Source: Morinoia aosen (taxonomy: Eukaryota; Arthropoda; Malacostraca; Amphipoda; Talitridae). From it: DNA of 64,000 nucleotides. The notes below the pieces were generated by a model. That model had not been told where the DNA came from. It did no database searches and saw only the letters and a list, made by a program, of their open reading frames with translations. How positions within the stretch are numbered: position 1 is the first letter of the stretch; every line of letters starts with the position of its first letter. Both the position numbers and the translations under genes were made by a program. Location of the stretch: the NCBI GenBank assembly GCA_030386875.1, contig CM059579.1, positions 18,882,484 through 18,946,483 of the forward strand, in the 5' to 3' direction. This document shows, in pieces, positions 42,748-54,669 of this stretch.

Positions 42748-45700
42748 TCCCCCTCAGTTCCTCGAGGAACTCAGGTGACGTAATCACCCAACCATTGGGG
42801 AGGACGCCGCTCCCGAACGGGTCGTCCCGGCATCTCATTACCATACTTCGTGACAACCTCGTCACCTGCGTCAACGACGGGCTCTCCCGTGTCGTTGGCA
42901 GTTTCAAGTTGTGTTTCCGGAGCTTCCTCAACACTAACCTGAAGAGGCTCAACAGGAGTCTCAAGGGCCCATCGTCGTCTGAGTCACATGCATCGTACAC
43001 GTCCTCAGAGTCAGAGCCGCGACGTTTCCTTATGTTGCTGACATGCCTAGGCATGCCATCAATGCACACAACGGGCCTTGATCGAACAGCAGTGACTCGC
43101 CCAGGAGTCCACTGCTTGGTGCAAGAGGGCACTGCGGGTTTCACCCACACCCTGTCACCGACGGCAAAATGCATATTTTTGCCGTCATTTCCAGCCTTAC
43201 TTAAGCCGTTGTCGTAAGGCATCCTCCAAGGATAAGCAAATAACTTACGACAAGGCACTGAGTTGCAATCAACTCCGTGCCGTGGCGTTACATTGTACCA
43301 AAATGTCGCCACCTCTGGGGTGATCCCCCCCCCGCGCAGCAATCTTCTTGATTGTGCAATGATTTCTCTCTACGATTCCATTACCGCTCGGGGCATAAGC
43401 GGGTCTGAAACGCAGAGAGATACTCCATTCGTTGGCAAACTGAGTGACAGTTGCCGACCTAAATGTGGCAGAATTGTCCAACAATAGCTCCACAAAAGGT
43501 CCTCGCTCAATCACCACCTGCTGGAGATGAGCGACTACACTGGCTGCCGACTCGTTCGACAGCCTTCGCCAAATTGCAAACCTAGGTGGTCCGCAATCGA
43601 CGAGAGAGAGAAACTGTACACCGTTATAGTGCGTCACATCCACAGCTACACGATGCCAGTCACTCTCGACGGCTAAATTGCCGTGTTCGACAAGGTTCTC
43701 CACCCGTCTTGCAGGATCAATGCGAAGACACTCCTCACACCCTGCAATCGTACGTTTCACTTGGTCTCGAGTAAGGCCCGGCCTGCACTGCTTGACCAAA
43801 TAAAAGGTACGATCAACGCCCAAATGGTGAGGTAAATGAGCCTTCCAAATGGCGCTCTCTGGCGTCCCTTCTTCTGCAGAAGCCGCCACTGACGCAGCCA
43901 AGACAGAGTCCGGCTCGTCAGCCGTGTGATAACTAAGCCAGCTCTTAGTCACACGAGTGAGCTGATCAGCTTTGTTCTCGACCGTGGGAGCGAATCGAAA
44001 CTCAACTGACAGCTGATACTCATTGATGATCTCCTTGATCACCATCAAGCGAGGCTTGATGAGCACCTGCGCTGCTCCTTTGGTGCGCACACGACTGTGA
44101 TCACTGACAGTGTTATCCAACCAGGATAATACTGTATTGGAATCAGTGGTTATAGTGAAGGTCTTGAAGCCCCACATAATAGCCAGATTGATTCCACCTC
44201 CCACAGCCTCAAGCTCTGAGACATTAATGTGGAGGTGATCTGTCTGCTTCCGCAGCCAGGTAGCATCCTCCACGATGCGATCATCCACCTGGACGACCAC
44301 ACCCATTGCCAGTGAACTGGCGTCAGTTCAGACGGTAACATTACCATCAGGATTGACATGCCAACGACCCTTTACAGGGTCATCAGCCAGTGCTCGCGAA
44401 GCCAGCTCCTTAGCTAGCTTCAGGACACTGTGACTGACAGGCTTATCCCATGGCTCGTCTGACCCAGGTCGCTTCAAAAAGCTACAGTGAGGTCGTAACC
44501 ACCCAGCTACAGGATAATGAGCTACAAGGCGGCCACACAGAGAAAACAGCTCTCTCTTAGTCATCTCAGACGTCTCTGAAATGAAGGAAGACAACTCACT
44601 TCCTCTTGACATCAATAGATGTCCAGTGGGAGACCTCTTTAAGGCTATCCCGAGTACTCGACCTCCATCGAGACTCACTGGTTCTTTAGATTCGAGCCCA
44701 TACAACTGCAGGTGCTTTCTCACATGAGAAGCACTCACAATGGACTCTCGGACCATTATATCGTCAATATAATGATCCGTGGCACGATTAATCTTATCGT
44801 CCATCGAAAGAACCTTGCCCAAGATCATCTCATAATCCTGGGCGCACATAACAAGCCAAACCCGAGGCGAGTCAAGGCATAATGCACACCATTATACATC
44901 ACGATTTGATGCTGCCACAAGTCACGGGATACACGAATTTGAAGATAGGCAGACTTAAAGTGAACGACCTTAAGCTCCCCTTCAAACTGCCTCCATTTGC
45001 GCACCTTATCGGCACACACAGCGGTTTGCTCATCACCAGTGTGAGACTCACTGAACAAGTTAAGTTAACGGTAATCCATTACCGGTCTCACCTTGTCCTT
45101 GGTTGGCTGGACAACCGCCAAAAGTGGTATGACCCCTTTTACCGGGCCGTTCCACTTCACCAGCCAACCATTAGAGACCCAACTCTGGATCTCCTCAGCA
45201 TACCTCTCATGTACGCCCACGCGCGTACACCTGTACTCGCCAACACCAGTTTGAAGCTGCGTCGGCTCGCCGGCCGACCAACGCCAACTAACGGTCCAAT
45301 GACCGTTAGAAAACGTGGCTTCAAAGTCGTGATCTCTAATCGTAAGTGAGTTAACCCCACGAACAACCTCACGACCTCCCTTCATGGGAGCACTACCACA
45401 GCACCTGGCAGAGGTGGGTTGACCCCACTCAACCTGGTACCGAAAGTTGGGTCCTCTTTTGACAGTGACTCCTCCCATGTGATCGATTACATCGTCACCC
45501 AAGAGGCAGTCAACGCCAAGATTCTCCAACCCTTCAACTGCAATTGCTGGCCCTCAAAAAGAGTGCTCATGCAACTGCACGACTGCCTGACATTCCTTCC
45601 CCTTAGAGGAAGTTCTGCCATCAGCCGTCACAAAATGTCGGGCCTTGCGGCCCGACAGTCCCTCCACCACCCGGGTGGACACCATCGTGCACCCGCTGCC

Positions 45701-45874
45701 GGTATCAACTAGACACAAGGCAGAATGGCCATTCACAATGGTCTTGACAACTGGCATGCTACTCGAAGTAAGCCTACCAGCTGCCGTGGGTAAGCCCTGC
45801 TTACCCGTGACAGGCGAATGAGCGCCAGTCACGACAACGTCCCCAGGACGCTGTTGGCTGTCCCTGGCAGCCAA
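42739..45874 (-). pseudogene. G pol, multiply interrupted
   Basis: In order on minus: protease LVDTGSGCTMVS (near 45700); RT start KVRPVMDYR; RT block FKSAYLQIRV; RT catalytic YIDDIMV (near 44760); KRELFSLCGRLVAHYPVAGW; RNase H (VVVQVDD, INVSELEAVGGG and TTDSNTVLSW); integrase finger (HHLGVD and CEECLR); Asp in VDVTHYNG, Asp in LLLDNSATF, Glu in NGIVERN; C-terminal DRVWVKPAV and DGMPRHV. Lesions: TGA near 45555, TAA for Glu in DYRELN near 45065, frameshift near 44845, TGA for Trp at 44328, frameshift at the C9 run near 43330. The frame ends GMW-stop, running into the first bases of the LTR. Confidence 0.85.
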
Positions 45875-45903
45875 GCCTCTCGTAGAGAGACTAGTGGAAG
45901 TAC

Positions 45904-46064
45904 CTAGACTTCCATGGTTTCCATGCCGGAGGAAGCGGTGCCCCTTTCCACTTCCTCCCCGCGGAAACCCAAACCGCGATCAGCGCCGCCAGCGGCAGCT
46001 GTGGGCTCTGAACAGTCCCGAGCAAAGTGCCCGGGCTTCGAGCAGCGCAAGCATAAGCTTTCTT
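45904..46064 (-). pseudogene. G gag, second zinc-knuckle segment
   Basis: Reads EESLCLRCSKPGHFARDC, a perfect CX2CX4HX4C knuckle, followed by a Gly/Ala-rich end. It is joined on its upstream side to a gag piece that belongs about 400 bp further upstream, so a deletion has removed the stretch between. Confidence 0.75.
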
Positions 46065-46217
46065 CCTGTAGGCTTCCTGCCGCGACATGCCGTACTGCGC
46101 CAGCAGTGTCGCCTTCACTACCTCCCACTGGGAGGCCTCCGACACCCTAAGGGCGCGGAACACCCGAGCAGCATTGCCCTCGAGCAGGAAGTCTACGACC
46201 TCCTCAGGTCCAACCTG
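46065..46217 (-). repeat. Duplicated 153-bp gag segment beside LINE I
   Basis: Nearly the same sequence as 57150-57302 on the other side of I (about 3-4 differences), encoding EEVVDFLLEGNAARVF and SEASQWEVVKATLL. A simple insertion would not duplicate this. Confidence 0.75.
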
Positions 46218-47411
46218 TGAATTAAATGAATTAAATTTTTGGCTAACGTTGTCTCGCTATTTCAAAATCATTCTCGAAGATGTTTTCAATCGATTTTCGG
46301 CTGAGCTGGGGGGAAAGGGGTAATTTAAGCCTTGCATTTAGTCTTTTTATTTTTATTTTTTTTTCGTGCGTTCAGCGCACACTAGCACTGAACTTTCAAA
46401 TCGGAAAAACTCTAAATTTCTGTAATCAAAATTATCATTTTGGATCAAGGCCTAATCTTCCTATATGTGCCAATTTTGTGAATATTCTCCACTCAGATGT
46501 GATATCCGGCCACAATGTTACTCCATTTTATCCCACGTACACATGTCCGTATAATGCTGAAGAGTTGTGTTGCTTCTCGACTATAACCTGATTTTTCTTA
46601 AAAATTTCTGTGAAGAAATTAAAAAACAGCTCATTTTTATGTTTTTCGAAGTTTTTTCTTCCTTTTAGTTATATTTTTGCGAAAAATTTCTTAGGATTAC
46701 AGTGAGCTCAGCTGTCATTTTCTGTGTAGTAGATGGAAGGTTGCTTCTATCTTTTATCTTATATATATATGTATTTTTTTCTAATATTTTATTTTCAATA
46801 AGTATATATATTATGTGCGTGTACGTGTGTAGGTATATATATGTATCTACATAAATAGATATACATGTTTCTATTTCATTTCTTTACTCAAAAACCATTC
46901 GGTTAATAAATTTTATTGCAATAGCGAAATGATTTAAAAATAGATCTATCACTTCCCCAGAGGGCGTTTCTGTGAATCGGATTAATGTCATATATAATTA
47001 ATGAAATAAAGTGCAATTTGAGCATATGAATCGTAGTAAAATTATCTTTCTGTCCGTATGTTGTACAAGCTATGAATTTTGATACTGAATACATGTTTGT
47101 TTACCCATTTCTACCAATATTTTGTAGATATTTGTCAATCATGAGTGGTAACCAGCTTACACTGTATCTCTATTTTATCCCATGTACCCATGTCCGCATG
47201 ATGTGGTGAATATCGAGAAGATATGAAATATGTTTTTGGTGGTGATAGGGCTTTGCATATTTTTAGGGCATATTTTTCATTTCTCATTCAACTACCCTTG
47301 ACAGAGATAGACTATTGGCAAGCCACGTGTGGTTTGTTTATTAGTACGCCTCGTATATTTTGTCTAATAATAGGCCTCGTATGGTCTATCTATTTTGTAC
47401 ACCTCTGATAG

Positions 47412-47441
47412 AAAAAAGAAAAAAGAAAAAAAAGAAAAACA
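47412..47441 (-). repeat. T/C-rich 3' tail of LINE H
   Basis: On minus: after GGAAATAAAC the tail is about 30 bases of T runs with single Cs and one G. It ends exactly at the target duplication. The same type of tail ends I (56721-56754). Confidence 0.75.
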
Positions 47442-49185
47442 GTTTATTTCCAATAGAGATTGTACAATATTACAATCATTGGTTTTTAAATATCTTAAAA
47501 TTAATATACTTAGATGATACACACACACGAGTATTGAAAAACTCGTGTCACTAGTCGAAAAGAAATGATTGAGGGCAATGAACTCCTAATCTAGCTTAAT
47601 CTACATTTGATAATACATGTAATGATAATTATAAGAGATAACACAATTTCATGGACGATGCATTTTCATTGTGGGGTGAAAACACTTTTGACAGTTTACA
47701 TGTACATGACATAAAACTTCGCAATTCTTGACGCCAGGAAATAATATATGAAATCGCTTGTTTCGGTCAATGTTCACAAGTGTCGTTTTAAGGAAGCATG
47801 AAAAAAAATATATATAAATATATATCCATATGCACACATATGTACATATACGTATGCATGTGTGTGCATATCCATACACACACTCACACACACACACATA
47901 CACACACACACAAATACATATATACATATAAGCATGAGGACCAAGAAGATTATAAGTTTTGTATTACTGATTCAACAATTTTAACATAACGGTCATTAGT
48001 TAACAAGCATTTTATTTAAATATAAATGGATGATCGCACAACAAAAGTATAGTTTTTACATGAATGCTTCACAATACTAAAGAGATGACGAGTTAGGTAA
48101 TGTTACAAGTTGAGAGTGCACAGAAAAAAGACCATTATCTCTGGTAAAATGCTAGTTGTCAGTCTAGTATACACATATGTGCACGTATACATGTAAATAT
48201 ATACACATACACATGCACACATATACCCACGCACATACTTACACCAAACTCGTAAGCAAACACAAATGCATTTCTATGCATCGAGGCAATACATACGCAT
48301 TCTACAGAGTGTCATACGCATAGCGTGGACACGTACACATATACACAAGTAAGCATGTGCGCAAATATCAGCGTAAACTAGTTCGTATAAACCAGAATTC
48401 CAATCGAGGGAAACGGAAAAAATATCTTTTATTATAGCATGAATTTTATAAAATTTCGTACTAAAAATAGTGGCACAAAACAGTCCACTTAAGTCGGAAA
48501 CATGGAAACGATTGTGGGACGTGAATAAGAAAGAAAACATTAATGTCCTATAAAGGTTTCATATTAGAAAAAAAAAATCACATTATCTTTGAAATATGGC
48601 GCAAAATTGTCGGCAGTTGATAAACAAACATAGGTATCACATTATTATAAGCATATAACTATAAGCCGAATAAGTATATTACTGCAGTATAAATGGATGA
48701 TCACACAACGAATTTATTTTTTTTTACATGGATGCTTTACAATTTCATATTAGAAAAAAACACATTATTTTTTTTAATATGGTGCAGAATGTCTGCAATT
48801 GATCAACACACACACACATAGGTACCATGTCGGTCTAGTTTGGTGCTTGCACAGAAACGGAGAGGAATGACATAAAATGCACCTTCGACTGGTTGATCTA
48901 CTCTAGTGCACACAGTTGTACGTGCACATATACACACCCATATGCGCACATACACCTTTATACGTACACACATATACAAGTAAGCATGTTTGCAAATGAC
49001 AACGTATAGGCGGTCAAATCATAATACCTACGCATACTTCAAAACTGTTGTGTGATGTCTTGGATTATAAAACAATGAGCGAGGGAGATTGTTCAGCAAT
49101 GGAGATACCAGGTAAATGAGATTCGTCAGTACTCATTCAGTATGTTCTGTAATTAAGGATTATTATTGAGACACAAGATGACGAG
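47442..49185 (-). other. 3' UTR of LINE H
   Basis: Non-coding. Two related blocks about 640 bp apart share ATAAATGGATGATC.CACAAC (48025 and 48690) and CATATACA.AGTAAGCATGT (48340 and 48973). It contains CA/TATG microsatellite runs, the clearest at 47875-47913. AATAAA (complement at 47443-47448) lies at the very end. Confidence 0.65.
47875..47913. repeat. CA microsatellite
   Basis: Nearly pure CA dinucleotide run with a few interruptions, within the 3' UTR of LINE H. A second lies at 58975-58995 in J. Confidence 0.9.
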
Positions 49186-52100
49186 TTATTTTGGCTTAAA
49201 TTCTCTCGGTCTTTGAGGGACTTTAATACTCAGGGGAAGTTTGTTCCACAGTAAGGCGCCTGATATGGACAGAGCCTTCTGCCCTAAGTGAGATGAACGA
49301 TAGTTGACTAAGACATTATTGTTTCTGTTCGGTTTTTGATTGGTTACAGTGGGTGGATGGAAACGCACTATCTCAGCATTGCTCTGAGGAAGATATAACG
49401 AGGAGAATACGTATTGGGCCTTCTGCATGAGGAGCCTTTCTTGGATAGGGATCCAGCCGAGTTTATTGAGGAGAGGGGTTACGTGATCACTTCTTTTGAA
49501 ATTACCGTTGCATACCACCTTGGCTGCAAAATTCATGCATTTTTGTAAGTCCCTTGTAAGGTATTGAGGTAAGTCTCCCCATACTAGGCTGCAGTAGTCA
49601 ATGCGCGATAACACAAGGGATTGAATGGCTAATAATCTGGATTTTTCGTCTAGCATACTTTTTATACGATGAAAAAACATTAAAGTTCCGTAGATTTTGT
49701 TGCAAGTAGTCTCAACGTGAGATTTGAAGGACATATTTCTATCGAACCAGATACCCAGATTTTTAACTTTTTCTGATGCATTAATTTTATCATTTCCAAC
49801 TGCAAGAGTAAGATCTGAAGTTTTTTTAATTGCATCTTTGGATCCAAAAATAATGCATTGTGTTTTATTAGCATTTAATTTCAGACCATTTCGGTCGTAC
49901 CATGATTTCAGGCTAGTCAGTAAAGTTTCGGCTTTAATTTGCGTCTGTGGTATTTCCGATACAGAACTTATTATTGCAATTTGAACATCATCTGCATACA
50001 TTGAGATCCGTGTGTTAGAAGGCATTGGAGGGAAATCATTAATGAAAATAGAAAACAGTAGTGGACCAAGAATGGATCCTTGGGGAACACCAAAATTGTT
50101 TTGAATGAATGGGGACAATTTGTTTTATATGCGGACTGCATGAGATCGATTTGACAAGTAACTTTCAAACCATTGCGTGTCTATTCCCAAGTTCAGTATT
50201 TTACGTAGAAGTCTTTCATGTTGGACGCTATCGAACGCCTTAGAGAGATCGAGTAGCAGCAAGAGTGTTACATTCTTTTGATCAATGTCACTGTATATTT
50301 TTTCAGATATATTGAGCAGAGCGTCTTGAGTGCTAGTATTTCTTCTATAGGCATATTGATTTTGGTGGAGTAAATTTGACTCGTCCAGGTGAAATGACAG
50401 TTGATTTGTCACCACTTTCTCCAATAGTTTGGACATGACAGGCAAAAGACTGATGGGCCTGTAGTTTGATGCTGTATTTAAGTCACCACTTTTGTGCAAC
50501 GGTCTAATAATGGAGTGTTTCCATTGGTTTGGAAATGTGTTGGTTACTATTGATGTATTAATTATCAGACGAATCCATGGTGCTGTAACAGGGAAACTGT
50601 CTTTGATATATTGAAGACTGATACCATCATGTCCAACTGCCTTTGTGTTTTTTAGTGAGTATAAGATGTTTCGTAACTCCGGTAAATCGACAGGGCGTGG
50701 TCTCCACTTGACATCAGTCCTCGAGGGTGCAGTGGGGCATGAATTTTCAATTGTCGTTTCATCTGGATTGGTACACACCTCACTGAAAACTTGAGCCCCT
50801 ACTTTTGAAAAGAATGTGTTGAAATCCGTGGCTGTTGCCAAGGGATTTTCAAAATTACTTATGCGATCTAAATTTTTATATGGGGCTACCTCACTAATGA
50901 TTTCCCAAGTTCGCTTCGGGTTATTTTTAGCCGTTATCAGTGCCTGGTGGAAGTGAGTTTGTTTCGCTTCAGGGATTTTCTTTCGAAGAATTTTTTCATG
51001 TTCTTTATATCTCTTGTATAAGGTACTGTTTGATCTATTGTTTTTGTACTCTCGCAAGTTAGCTTTCTTTATTCTGCTCATCTCTTTAACTTCGTCAGTA
51101 ATCCAAACAGTCCGTTTTGGCTTGGTTTTTTTGGTGACGTAAGGTGCACATTCGTCGAGAGCTGCTGTGAAGTTCTCGTTGAAGATTGACACTTGTATGT
51201 CAACATCGTCAGATTGCATCATTTTCTGGAATTCGGTAGACCTATCGAGTAGTTTTTCTTGAAATAGTTCTGCTGAATAGTGCCTTTTCGAGCGATAGGT
51301 CATTAAGCGGTATTTTTGTCTTTCCTTCGCAATATTAATTTCACATTCTATAGAGTGGTGATCGGAAATAGAAGGAGATATTACTGTACTAAGTATTGCG
51401 GTGGGATTATTTGTGATTGCTAGATCGAGGAGAGTTGCAGAGACTTTAGTGATGCGAGTCGGTTCTTTGACCATTTGTGATAAGCTTATTTTATACAATA
51501 GTTTGCTTAGCTGATTATTTTTGTCCGTTAGGTCAACATTGAAATCTCCGAAAGCAAAGAATGATTTTTTTGCCTGAAGGATTTCTTTGAAGGTTTCCTC
51601 AATGAAATCTAGTGTTAGATTTAGGGGAGACGATGGGTGCCGGTAAAGGCTGCCAATGATTGTTGATTTGTGTTTATTTATTTGCACTTCTAACCAAACA
51701 ATTTCAATGCCTTCGCAAACTTTATTAGCTAGTAGTGAAGATGTTGAGTACATTTCTTTCACAAAAATACAAGATTCACTGCCTCTGCTGGTTTTAGCGC
51801 CATCGTAGCGGTACAACACGTAATCAGGAATGTTAAAAAATGAACTTTGGGTTCGTGAATCAAACCATGTTTCTGAGACACACAAAGTGTCAATTTTTTC
51901 AGTGACCAACATTACTCTGATTTCATCCAATTTACCATTCAGGCTTCGAGCATTTACATGCTTGATGTTGATTTTACCTATATTAGCACTCTTTTTAAAG
52001 GTAGTGAAGTTACTATCTCGATGGGATCGTTCAGGGGATTTATCGATTTTGTCTAAGTTGCCCAGGGTGTTTGGCCCAGCATCTGCTATGTAAGAAAGTC

Positions 52101-52608
52101 TACTATTTGGCTGGGCAGCGGCACTCTGTCAAGATGAGGTAACCCCGGTCTGATTCTTGCCTTGTGTGACAAGAGCACTGTAGTGATCGTTTTTACGATG
52201 GAGCAGTAGTGGAGGGTTATTATTTGATAATTCTGAATTGGGAACGACTGATATTTTCCAAACACAATGATCCTGTTCATCCAGGACGAGAAGTTTTTGG
52301 CCTGTCACATTTGAAATGATTAGTGGTATAAGGTCTACAGCAGCTTGGTCAAAATGTTTTTCGTCAATGTAATTATCTATGAGGTTTTGCATGTCGCCAC
52401 TGTTCTTGTCAAAAAACTTAGCATATGTGCGGTTGTTTGCTTTACTCTCTGTTTTGATTGCAGCCTTTAGGGAATTGTAATTCCATTTTGATGCTGGTTG
52501 TTTTGTAAGTAGATGAGCTACTGCGTGAAGGAGGCAGTGTCCATCGGCTTTGGTGGGAATCAGTTTTATGTTCCATGATCGTTTCAATTCATCCATTGTG
52601 GAATTCAT
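49186..52608 (-). pseudogene. LINE H ORF2: OTU protease-like, AP endonuclease and reverse transcriptase
   Basis: Starts at ATG 52608, overlapping the ORF1 stop as ATGA. Residues about 1-160: OTU-like domain with ADGHCLLHAVAHLL (Asp and Cys of the catalytic site, near 52540) and NDHYSALV (His, near 52190). An in-frame TGA at 52129 is followed by HVNARSLNGK and a complete endonuclease: VSETWF, FGDFNVD, SDHHS. RT follows: GHDGISLQYIK, NYRPISLLPV, TAA at 50125, FGVPQGSILGP, MYADDVQ, and a C-terminal region (GWIPIQERLLMQK, then LWNKLP). All segments share one frame. It stops early at 49186 through one lost A. Role: target-primed reverse transcription; the OTU part would be a cysteine protease or deubiquitinase. 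Confidence 0.85.
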
Positions 52609-54669
52609 GCGTTCACAAATGCGGCTGGAGACGTTTTTTTCGCACTTTTTAAATCATTAAGAGGTTCTGAGAGGTGCGGGGAATTTACGTTTTTCTGGCT
52701 CTGAATTCCCATTCTGTGGTGATTTCTTGTATGGGGATTTGCAGAGAACTGAGAAATGCTCGTGTCAATTATATTTTTCTGGTGATGATTGTGCACACAG
52801 TTGGGTAGTGGATTTTCCATCGATTGTCGCCTGCAATTTTGCAGCGATTTCTCTCTTCCTGTTGATTTCACTGCTTCCGAGTATGTGATTGGATATTGAT
52901 TTATACTCGTGTCTGAGAGGGGCTTTTCATCCTCTTCATCAGCATTGGACAGCAATGAAAACCTATTTTTTTGTAGGCACTCCGCAATTGTTTGTGGCGG
53001 ATGCCAGAGAGTGCTTGTTATATGAGGGCAAACATCGGGAGGAGAGGGGAGGAGAGGGTTTGTTATATGAAGGCAAACATCGGTTTATGCTGCTGGAGGT
53101 TTCACGTGGATAGGCGGTCAATTTAGAACAATCATTCAACTCATTTTGCTGTTTTGCATAATCATTAGAGTATTCAATTTCTTCATTCAGATCATGGGAG
53201 TTTCTGACACAAGAGATAAAATGTGAAGTTAGTCTCAAAGGTGATTTTAGAGCAATTTGTTGAAGAAAATGATGCGTGTCTTCTCGCGTAACGGGCCAAG
53301 TGCGGACATTGTTGTAAGCTTCATTAACAGGACCGGTTTTTACAGTTGCTCGCAGCGGAATCAGTTTAAGCCCAATTTTTCTGCACAGGCTCGATGCCAT
53401 GTACAATTGCTGCCCACTGCAAGCGCTCACCACATAAATACAAGAAAAAATATTCTTTGTCATGATCAAATTTTTTAACTTGTTGAGATTATGGGACGAG
53501 AGGCTCAAGCCTTTGAAACTAATTATATAGTTCCTGAAAGGAGGTGCGCGTTCAATCTCATCATAAAGATCATTAAGACGTTCCGAAGTTATGGTCTGAA
53601 TCCTGCATGCGCTATCAATGTCATCTCTGTTGATTTTTGTGAGACTATTGTCTCCAACGAGAAAAGTGTCCAGAGGGGATTTCGCATAATGATGATTACT
53701 CGCAGCTACCACCGGCGTAAAATCATGAGCGCTGATACAATAATTTAAAGCAAAAAGCTGTTCTGTAATCATTTGAATATTCGATACAGTGGAAAAAATC
53801 GACGCTGGGCTTGGGGGACAATTTTGTCTCAAAGCTTTATTGAGAAATGCAGCTGTAAGAGACAGCATGTTATTTATTTCGTGAATAGTTTGGGAGCTGG
53901 TCATTTGGAGAGGATGTAAGTACCCATCAAAAGCTTTAGCAGGTCTGTTTGTATTGTTCTCCACTGAAAATTTTAAGTTATCCTCGCAGTTTACGCTCTG
54001 AGGTACTTTACTGCCAGTGTCAGCTGCCGCGCATGCATTTTCAAACCTAACTCCACCGCCTGAAAGCCCTGCACACAATTTATCATTAAAATTATAATTA
54101 AAATTACCCATTTTAGTCTCTGAATGGTTCCTCACATCGAAAATTTTATCGCGTTCCAACGTTGATGTCGGTGTCGTCGTCGTTGGTGAACAATTTTGAG
54201 CTTTCTCAGTGACGCAGGACAGGGGAGATGCCGCCATGATGCAATCGTTGGGACGAGACGAAGGAGCTAGCGGTGGTGCTGTGGCAGCTGGCGCCAGTGA
54301 TGAGGTACAAGCAGCGCTTGGGAGTTTTTCGTCAAAGACGGGCGACTCTGCTGCTAGATTCTCTGTCGGGCACCTCTCCGTCGATTCTCTGTCGGTCGGC
54401 ACTGGTGATGTTTTGGGAATTGCGGTGCTTTCGTCGACGTCATACCGTTTCTCTGTCGGAGTTTTTGTAGTCATTGTGAGCGGCTTAGGCTTTTGAACGA
54501 GCGATTTTACACGCGAGAATTTTGGTGGATTTTGCTTTCGTTTTCTGAACGGTTCAGATATATTCCGCTTTTTGGGGTTTGAGTTTTCATGCGGCGCTGT
54601 TGTGAGGGATGTTATTTCTCCAGATAGAGCTGCTTTCCGAGTAGCTGAGCGAGTTTCGTAATGAGACAT
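52605..54669 (-). pseudogene. LINE H ORF1, one frameshift
   Basis: ATG 54669 (MSHYETRSATRKAAL). 568 codons run to 52963, where an A7 run puts TAG in frame; removing one A continues NRFSLLSNADEEDEKP to TGA at 52605, about 690 residues in all. The N-terminal half is basic, then Ser/Thr/Pro-rich and low in order. The C-terminal half has a structured stretch (YIISFKGLSLSS, CIYVVSACSGQQLYMASSLC) that I cannot assign. A small duplication repeats CLPSYNK near 53080-53030. No CCHC and no clear RRM. Presumably an RNA-binding or chaperone protein. Confidence 0.7.

Noticed and set aside
42723-46220. Plus-strand ORFs up to 164 codons
   Set aside because: Antisense of G pol and gag; the minus frame has the domain motifs.
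52129-52131. TGA read as selenocysteine
   Set aside because: No SECIS-like structure was seen, and the LINE has a second, TAA stop, so decay is simpler.
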